The notes under the pieces were generated by a model. That model did not search any database. It was not told where the DNA came from and worked only from the letters and a program-made list of their open reading frames with translations. A DNA stretch of 64,000 nucleotides, from positions 372,001-436,000 of the forward strand of contig NZ_CP085327.1 in assembly GCF_020614375.1 (NCBI RefSeq). The letters are read 5' to 3'. The translations under genes and the position numbers were made by a program. The stretch comes from Haladaptatus salinisoli (lineage in GTDB: Archaea > Halobacteriota > Halobacteria > Halobacteriales > Haladaptataceae). Below are positions 58,514-64,000 of the stretch, piece by piece. The first letter of the stretch is position 1. Every line of letters starts with the position of its first letter.

Positions 58514-60586
58514 ATGAAACCGATATTTCGCTCAGATACTGATCGACCCGGCATAACGGTCATCGATCCGATTCAGCGTCGGCAGTTTCCGATTCGAACG
58601 TCGGAGCCCGTCCGTCCGGTTTCGATCGACACCGATCAGTTCTACTTTCCCGTGGACAGCGCGACCGAAATCGCAACGACCAATCTCGTTTTACCCCACA
58701 CCGTCATCGCCCACGTCCGCACCGTGCGCGGGGACGTTCTCACGAAAGCCGAAGATTTCGCATACGAACAGCTTCCCGAAGGAGACTACGTGATCGAATT
58801 AAACGCTCCGATCGGAATATACCTCCGCGTCACCGGCGATCTAACGATCGCCTCGTCAGCGGACCGGATGGAGTTCGATTTCGGTACGAAAACGCGCGTT
58901 AAAATCGGGGCGCGGTCGTACCACGAACAGCCCGGAACGACGGTGACTACGACGACTGAACCGCGCGACGTGATGACCGCATTTTCGACGTTCGGCTCGG
59001 CGCTGAAGACGCTGAGCTGCGAGCGGTCGCTTCCGTCGCTCAGGGGTCACCCGCCCAAAATCGAGGTCGGAGATAGACTTCGCATCCCCGACGAAATCTC
59101 GGCACCCGATACCGGAGTTCGGATCGAACTCCCGCCCGAACTGTCGTCGATCTATCCGGTGAGTTCCCTGGCTTACTATCTGGGCGCGGACGTCGTTCCG
59201 GGCGACGACCCGAAACTCGTCACGGATCGAGGATTCGTTCACCCTCTAGACCATTCGCGGAGGGGATTCGAAGGCGAGGTCGAGCGCGTACTCAAACAGG
59301 TGTTGTTCCTCGACTGCGTAACGCGTACGGAAGGATTTTATCGGATCCCCCTCCACGAGCGGCAGGCGATCGAACCGTACGTCGATTTGTCGTTCGACGA
59401 ACTGTACGAAAGGGATCTGTCGGAACAACTCGAGACCTACCTCAACATCCCGTACGGCGATATCCGAAAGCAAATGCCGACGTGGTTACTGTCGACGACC
59501 GTCACCGACGACGCCGGTAACCTCGAAGCGATACCGTACCTCGTAAACAACCTCTCCATCATATCGACGAAGCGCGATGAACACCGGCGAGAACCGAGAC
59601 CGGAAACGCCGAAACCCATCGACAGCTTCTTTCGAGGTGCGAGCACGAAACGAAGGGGTGAGCGACGGGAGGAGGACGGCTCGTACGTTGCCGCCGGCCG
59701 AACGAACTCCTTGGAACGGGCGTGGCTCGGACGAGGGATGCCGATCGGGGCGAACAAGATAATCAAACAAGCGTTCGAAAACAAACTCGAACGGTCGTCG
59801 TCGACCGAAGGGATCGACATAACGGTGATCTGTAACGAGCCGGAGATGAGTCCGGAGTACGACGCGGGGGATAATCTCTACGGAAAACGAGACGAACTCG
59901 AATTCGATATCGACGTTCATCGAAACCTATCCGTCGACGAGTTAGAATCGGTGCTCGCGTCACCCACCGACTTCGTCCACTACATCGGCCACATCAAGGA
60001 CGGGGAGTTTATCTGCCGCGACGGTGGCCTCGACGCGGAATCGATCGACGAGGTAGCGGTCGACACGTTCCTTCTGAACGGTTGTCGGTCGTACGAACAG
60101 GGGGTGAAACTCATCAATTCCGGAAGTATCGGCGGGATAGTCACGTACAGCGAGATAGCGAACAAGAGCGCCATCAAGATCGGGCGCACGATCGCCCGCC
60201 TGTTAAACCGTGGGTTCTCGCTCCGATCCGCCCTTACGATAGCACGGGATCAGCAGATAGTCGGGAATCAGTACATCGTCGTCGGCGACGGGAGCATCGA
60301 AATCGCGCAAAGCGAAAGCGGAACGCCGATTCTCTGTCTCCTCGACACCGACGACGAAGGGTACGACCTACAATTGACGACGTATCCGACGGTCGACTCG
60401 GGGATGGGTTCCCTGTTCACCCCCTTCCTCGGCGATACCGAGGAGTACTTTTTGAGCGGGGGAGATATCGAAAGCTTCCGCGTAGAGAAGGACACGCTGA
60501 CTCGTTTTCTCAACTTAGAACAGATCCCTCTCGTCGTCGACGGAGAATTTACTTGGTCGACCGATCTGGACTTCGAATCGCTATAA
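58514..60586 (+). CDS. CHAT-domain caspase-like protease
   Basis: A 690-residue protein. The last 250 residues are a CHAT (caspase HetF associated with TPR) domain. The catalytic dyad is visible: His in FVHYIGHIKDGEF (His493, the second of two) and Cys524 in TFLLNGCRSYEQG, followed by SIGGIVTYSEIANKSAIKIG and SALTIARDQQIVGNQYIVVGD as in CHAT proteases. The first 440 residues (unrecognised) are mixed beta/alpha with a beta-rich beginning (PVSIDTDQFYFPVDS, TKTRVKIGARSYHEQPG) and a long helical part (HERQAIEPYVDLSFDELYE). It is probably the effector of the cluster with the HalOD1-DUF7504 protein and the small DUF7503 peptide. The AT content is somewhat higher than in neighbouring genes. Confidence 0.88.
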   Translation: MKPIFRSDTDRPGITVIDPIQRRQFPIRTSEPVRPVSIDTDQFYFPVDSATEIATTNLVLPHTVIAHVRTVRGDVLTKAEDFAYEQLPEGDYVIELNAPIGIYLRVTGDLTIASSADRMEFDFGTKTRVKIGARSYHEQPGTTVTTTTEPRDVMTAFSTFGSALKTLSCERSLPSLRGHPPKIEVGDRLRIPDEISAPDTGVRIELPPELSSIYPVSSLAYYLGADVVPGDDPKLVTDRGFVHPLDHSRRGFEGEVERVLKQVLFLDCVTRTEGFYRIPLHERQAIEPYVDLSFDELYERDLSEQLETYLNIPYGDIRKQMPTWLLSTTVTDDAGNLEAIPYLVNNLSIISTKRDEHRREPRPETPKPIDSFFRGASTKRRGERREEDGSYVAAGRTNSLERAWLGRGMPIGANKIIKQAFENKLERSSSTEGIDITVICNEPEMSPEYDAGDNLYGKRDELEFDIDVHRNLSVDELESVLASPTDFVHYIGHIKDGEFICRDGGLDAESIDEVAVDTFLLNGCRSYEQGVKLINSGSIGGIVTYSEIANKSAIKIGRTIARLLNRGFSLRSALTIARDQQIVGNQYIVVGDGSIEIAQSESGTPILCLLDTDDEGYDLQLTTYPTVDSGMGSLFTPFLGDTEEYFLSGGDIESFRVEKDTLTRFLNLEQIPLVVDGEFTWSTDLDFESL

Positions 60587-60593
60587 AACTGAT

Positions 60594-60728
60594 TTACCGG
60601 ATCGTTCCGCCGCACGCTGCTGCCGCGTTGCCCGTCTGAGTGAGCAAGAGGCAGATCGTGAACAGGACGCCAGCCATTCGTGGGTTCTCTGCGAGGTAAG
60701 CCGTTAGCGAGTCATTACTTTTCGTCAT
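60594..60728 (-). CDS. DUF7503-like small membrane peptide
   Basis: A 44-residue peptide (start ATG at 60728). It has a polar N-terminal part with the motif AENPRMAG (YLAENPRMAGVLFTI) and then one hydrophobic helix ending in NAAAACGG, with the C-terminal tail GGTIR. This matches the haloarchaeal DUF7503 pattern, as I remember it (AENPRMMGVLFTxxLLLxQAGN, then AAA). It is too short for default gene finders. It is convergent with the CHAT gene (stops 7 bases apart), which ties it to the cluster. It may be a protease substrate, regulator or toxin-like peptide; none of this is shown. Confidence 0.8.
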   Translation of the reverse strand: MTKSNDSLTAYLAENPRMAGVLFTICLLLTQTGNAAAACGGTIR

Positions 60729-61236
60729 CGCATCCGTTACGTGGGAGAGGAGAAGGTTAACTTTTCCTAAATGATTTAGACGGGAAATAAATTGGAATAT
60801 CGTTTCATTTCGCAAGAGAAACCAGACCGTACCCGGGGAGGCGGGATACGAAAGGGGAGGTTACCGCTTTCGACGGGGTCATTTCCATCGGTCCGTAATT
60901 CTCTAATCGACGCAAGTACAAGGGTAATGGCCGATTACGCCGATTTTCGTCGCCGAAGCTCCTCGCTGCAGCGGGACGGACGCGAGCCGTAACGAGTTTC
61001 GAGGTTCGCACCGCCCCCCTCGCGGTTTCGATGATTTCCGGGGGACGCGGAATCGAGGACCCAGCTGAAACGCTTTCGGGTGAGTACTCGCCGTCGTTTC
61101 GGAACGTCGCTCGTTACGGCGAAGGGAGTGCGAGCCAGCGCGTCGGCGCGGACGAGGGCCTTCGGGAACGCCTCCTCGTTCGAGGGAGCACGAAAGTGAC
61201 GGCAGTTATTTGCCCGCAGAACCATCAGTTCGATAC
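60729..61236. other. Intergenic stretch between the CHAT cluster and the second thiolase
   Basis: About 500 bases without a supported gene. The AT-rich segment 60750-60800 (with aatttattt on the minus strand) is the probable promoter of the small peptide. The frames at 60805-61225 lack protein-like features. The probable promoter of the thiolase operon lies near 61195-61225 (cagttatttg). Confidence 0.55.
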
Positions 61237-62415
61237 ATGCGAGACGCGTACCTCGTCGGCGCGGCCCAAACCGACTTCGGGTCGTTCCCCGACGAAAGCT
61301 ATCGGTCGCTGTTCCGCACCGCCTTCGAGGCGGCTCGCGACAGCGTTCCGGCGGGCATCGACCCGGACGACGTGGACGAAGCGTTCGTCGGCACGCTCGG
61401 CGTCGGCGGGCGGCAACTCGGCCTCTCGGGGCCCGCGGTGACGGAACACGTCGGCCTCGACGGGATCCCCTGCACTCGCGTCGAGAACGCCTGCGCGGCC
61501 AGCGGATACGCGGTTCGACAGGCGGTGCAGGCGGTGAAAAGCGGGATGGCCGACGTCGTCCTCGCGGGCGGCGTCGAGATCATGACCGACGCCTCGAGCG
61601 ACGCGACGAAGTACTGGCTCGGCGTCTCCGGCGAGACCGAGTGGGAGCGCCTCTCCGGGACGACCTTCGCGGGCGTCTACGCCCAGATGGCCGACGCGCA
61701 CATGGCCGAGTACGGCACGACCGGCGAGCACCTCTCGCGCGTGGCGGTGAAGAATCACGCCAACGGGGCGAAGAATCCCCACGCCCAACTCGGCTTCGAG
61801 TGCTCGCTGGAAGACGCCCTGAACGCGCCCGTCGTCGCCGACCCGCTGACGCTCTACCACTGCTGTCCGACCACGGACGGGGCGGCCTGCGCCCTCGTGG
61901 TCTCCGAGGACGCGGTCGAGGAGTACACCGACGACCCGATTCGAATCGCGGGGGTCGGCGCGGCCAGCGACCGAGTCGGACTGTTCCAGCGGGAGTCGTA
62001 CACCTCCGTACCGGCCTCGCGCGAGGCGGCGGAGCGGGCCTACGAGATGGCGGGCGTCGCGCCCGAGGACATCGACTTCGCGGAGGTTCACGACTGCTTT
62101 TCCATCGCGGAACTGCTGGCCTACGAGGACCTCGGCTTCTGCGAACCCGGCGAGGCCGGAGACTTCGTCGAATCCGGCGCGACCGAACTCGACGGCGACC
62201 TCCCGGTCAACACCTCCGGCGGGTTGAAGTCGAAGGGCCATCCCATCGGCGCGACGGGGGCCGGACAGCTGGTCGAGGCCTACAAACAGCTCTCGGGCGC
62301 GGCGGGCGACCGACAAGTCGAGGGCGCGACCCGCGGGCTGACCCACAACGTCGGCGGCAGCGGCGGTGCGGCGGTCGTCCACGTGCTGGAACGCGAGCAG
62401 GGGGTGGAAGCGTGA
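61237..62415 (+). CDS. Thiolase-family acetyl-CoA acetyltransferase
   Basis: A 392-residue thiolase. It starts MRDAYLVGAAQTDFGSFPD and has VENACAASGYAVRQAV with the catalytic Cys at residue 86, then the central His (AEVHDCFSIAELLA), NTSGGLKSKGHPIGATGAG and LTHNVGGSGGAAVVHV. All the usual catalytic residues are present, unlike the Ser-type thiolase at 8469. It shares a long archaeal/SCP-x-like middle part (KNHANGAKNPHAQLG) with that paralogue. It is coupled to the next gene by a GTGA overlap. Together they are a thiolase/HMGCS-like/DUF35 set as in archaeal isoprenoid or acyl-CoA metabolism. Confidence 0.93.
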   Translation: MRDAYLVGAAQTDFGSFPDESYRSLFRTAFEAARDSVPAGIDPDDVDEAFVGTLGVGGRQLGLSGPAVTEHVGLDGIPCTRVENACAASGYAVRQAVQAVKSGMADVVLAGGVEIMTDASSDATKYWLGVSGETEWERLSGTTFAGVYAQMADAHMAEYGTTGEHLSRVAVKNHANGAKNPHAQLGFECSLEDALNAPVVADPLTLYHCCPTTDGAACALVVSEDAVEEYTDDPIRIAGVGAASDRVGLFQRESYTSVPASREAAERAYEMAGVAPEDIDFAEVHDCFSIAELLAYEDLGFCEPGEAGDFVESGATELDGDLPVNTSGGLKSKGHPIGATGAGQLVEAYKQLSGAAGDRQVEGATRGLTHNVGGSGGAAVVHVLEREQGVEA

Positions 62416-63833
62416 CGGACATCGTCGCGGTCGGAGCCTACGCCCCGCGACTCCGCGTCTCGGCCGAGGAGTTCCGCGAGGCGTGGGGGCGGTTCCACGC
62501 CGCCGGCGTCGAGCGGAAGGCGGTGCCGGAAGCCGACGAGGACGCGCTGACGATGGCTCACGAGGCCGCGACGCGGGCGCTCGACGCCGCCGGAGACCCC
62601 GACGTCGCCTTCCTCGCGTTCGCCTCCACCACCCCGCCGCTGGCCGAGGAGGACCTGACCGCCCGACTCGGCGGGATGCTCGGCGTCCCGAGCGACGCGA
62701 CCCGGCACGTCTTCACGGGGAGCACCCGCGCCGGAACCCGGGCGCTGTTCGCCGGACTGACCGCCGGCCCGTGGAACGACGGCGTCGGATTGGTCGTGGC
62801 CGCCGACTGCCCTCGGGGGGAACCCGATTCGGCGGAAGAACACGCCGCGGGTGCGGGGGCGGCGGCGTTCGTCCTCGCGGACGACGGTCCCGTCCGCATC
62901 CTCCAGCGGGCCGAGTACGCCGACGAGTTTCCCGGCACGCGCTTCCGACGAGCCGGCGACGGGACCGTCGACGGACTCGGCGTCACGGGCTACGACCGAC
63001 GCGCGTTCACCGAGACGCTCGCCGGGGCGGTCGAGCAACTCGATTTCGAGGGCGTCGACGCCGCCGCGGTGCAGGCCCCGGACGGGAAACTCCCTTACCG
63101 CGCGGCCGGCGCGCTCGGCGTCGGCGCGGACGAGGTTCGGGCCGGGACGCTCGTCCACGAACTCGGCGACGCGGGCGCGGCGAGCGTTCCGCTCGGATTG
63201 GCGAAGGCTCTGAGCGAAGGCCGCGAGCGAATCCTCGCCGCGTCGTTCGGAAGCGGGGCGGGGGCCGACGCCCTGCTCGTGGAGGCCGACGAGGTACCGA
63301 CGTCGCTCGCGCTGGACGGCGAGGATAGCGTCTCCTACGCCGAGTACCTCCGCGAGCGGGGCGAACTCACCTCCGGCCCGCCGAGCGGCGGCGGGGCCTA
63401 CGTCAGCGTCCCGTCGTGGCGGCGCACGCTCGACCAGCGCCACCGACTGCTCGCCGGGCGGTGTTCGGAGTGCGGCGCGCTGAACTTCCCGCCGGAGGGC
63501 GCGTGCAGCGCGTGTAAATCGCTGGTCGAGTACGAGGAGGTGCGACTGACGGGCGAGGGAACCGTGGAAGCCGCGACGACCATCTCGCAGGGCGGTGCCC
63601 CGCCGGAGTTCGCGGAAGAGCAGGCCCGGTCGGGCGATTTCGACGTGGCGATAGTCGCGCTCGACGGGCCGGACGGCGACTCGGCGAGCGCCCCCGCGCA
63701 GGTGACCGGCACCGACCCCGGAACCCTCGAAATCGGCGACAGGGTGACGACGACGATGCGCCGAATCTACACGCAGGAGGGCGTGACGAGGTACGGGTTC
63801 AAAATCCGACCGATTCGGTCGGATTTCGAATGA
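62412..63833 (+). CDS. HMG-CoA synthase-like protein fused to a zinc-ribbon OB-fold (DUF35) domain
   Basis: A 473-residue fusion. Residues 1-330 are a ketosynthase/HMGCS-type fold (VAVGAYAPRLRVSAEEFREA, FLAFASTTPPLAEEDLTARL, LVVAADCPRGEPDSAEEH, ILAASFGSGAGADALLVEA). At the position of the catalytic Cys (ACKAGT in archaeal HMGCS) the sequence is GSTRAGTRAL, with Thr105, so it is probably not a normal HMG-CoA synthase. Residues about 350-473 are a DUF35 domain (GRCSECGALNFPPEGACSAC as zinc ribbon, then an OB-fold). The start is the GTG overlapping the thiolase stop. It probably forms a complex with the upstream thiolase, with the DUF35 part acting as a bridge. Confidence 0.9.
   Translation: MTDIVAVGAYAPRLRVSAEEFREAWGRFHAAGVERKAVPEADEDALTMAHEAATRALDAAGDPDVAFLAFASTTPPLAEEDLTARLGGMLGVPSDATRHVFTGSTRAGTRALFAGLTAGPWNDGVGLVVAADCPRGEPDSAEEHAAGAGAAAFVLADDGPVRILQRAEYADEFPGTRFRRAGDGTVDGLGVTGYDRRAFTETLAGAVEQLDFEGVDAAAVQAPDGKLPYRAAGALGVGADEVRAGTLVHELGDAGAASVPLGLAKALSEGRERILAASFGSGAGADALLVEADEVPTSLALDGEDSVSYAEYLRERGELTSGPPSGGGAYVSVPSWRRTLDQRHRLLAGRCSECGALNFPPEGACSACKSLVEYEEVRLTGEGTVEAATTISQGGAPPEFAEEQARSGDFDVAIVALDGPDGDSASAPAQVTGTDPGTLEIGDRVTTTMRRIYTQEGVTRYGFKIRPIRSDFE
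63802..63826. terminator. Hairpin at the end of the HMGCS-like gene
   Basis: aaatccgaccga (63802-63813) and tcggtcggattt (63815-63826) are perfect 12-base arms with one base between, spanning the codons of the last few residues. Another inverted repeat follows (ttcgaaa at 63859-63865 and tttcgaa at 63884-63890 around cggtcgaccg). They may help terminate transcription, but no U-run is obvious; a repeat-derived origin is possible. Confidence 0.45.
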
Positions 63834-64000
63834 GAGGATAGCACAGCTATCCGCGCGGTTCGAAATTCGGCCGGTCGACCGAGTTTCGAATCGGGAGCGA
63901 TTCGGCTCCTCGTGTGATTCCGGCAGTATTCGGGAGACCTACCGCTCCGCGAATTACCCATAAAAATTCTGTCTCGTGTACCCCTACCCGAGACAACTAT
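63834..64000. other. Right end of the window, intergenic
   Basis: No gene is seen. An inverted repeat (63859-63890) and an AT-rich promoter-like segment (cccataaaaattc at 63958-63970) point to a gene starting just right of the window on the plus strand. Confidence 0.45.

Noticed and set aside
1..64000. tRNA, rRNA or riboswitch genes
   Set aside because: Reading the intergenic regions gave no convincing tRNA cloverleaf, rRNA stretch or known riboswitch core; a dedicated search was not possible.

Overview
The window is a stretch of GC-rich chromosome from an extremely halophilic archaeon (class Halobacteria). This rests on the acidic proteome, many leaderless-looking genes with AT-rich TATA elements about 25 bases ahead of the start, Tat-type signal peptides, haloarchaea-only families (DUF5805, HalOD1, DUF7504, DUF7503, DUF7344, DUF7544), a methyl-accepting transducer paired with a binding protein, ADP-forming acetyl-CoA synthetase, and an Orc1/Cdc6 gene beside an origin. 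I cannot fix the genus; a Haladaptatus-like organism would fit but this is a guess. Family numbers and functions are from memory of the families, not from a search.

Left part (1-12 kb): a DUF389 membrane protein, a DUF5805 protein coupled to a tyrosine recombinase, secreted proteins, a DJ-1/PfpI protein, an AT-rich island (about 6.6-8.0 kb) with a secreted protein and a small membrane protein, aIF1/SUI1, a two-subunit thiolase (Ser in place of the usual Cys) and an Eis-type acetyltransferase. 12-20.5 kb: a redox locus (HTH regulator, thioredoxin-reductase-like enzyme, methyltransferase), an HxlR regulator with a strong palindrome in front of it, a Tat-exported beta-propeller protein, an old-yellow-enzyme homologue, a stand-alone DUF7504 protein and a dpsA gene broken by a one-base frameshift.

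20.6-24.6 kb: an aldehyde dehydrogenase, then a 1.2-kb intergenic replication origin with at least eight ORB-like repeats (core ccccgtcgttccgctgt), one inverted copy, an AT-richer hairpin segment and the orc1/cdc6 gene. 24.7-40.4 kb: a cupredoxin, a CNNM/CBS membrane protein, a GMC sugar dehydrogenase with its subunit 3, a sugar isomerase/epimerase, a PfkB sugar kinase, an NCS2 permease, small zinc-ribbon and nucleotide-housekeeping proteins, and a binding lipoprotein/chemotransducer pair. 40.4-54.4 kb: DUF4149, a DUF123 nuclease-like protein, ADP-forming acetyl-CoA synthetase with a phosphotransacetylase-like partner, an FAD monooxygenase, a rhodanese lipoprotein, a second CNNM protein, a subtilase remnant, an RND/MMPL exporter with a TrmB regulator and a DUF7544 membrane protein.

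54.4-64 kb: a Mrf1-type helicase downstream of a DtxR-like double palindrome, then the most interesting cluster: a DUF7344 winged-helix protein, a HalOD1-DUF7504 protein, a CHAT (caspase-like) protease with a visible His/Cys dyad, and a 44-residue DUF7503 membrane peptide convergent with it. The window ends with a second thiolase (with its Cys) coupled to an HMG-CoA-synthase-like/OB-fold fusion that lacks the usual catalytic Cys.
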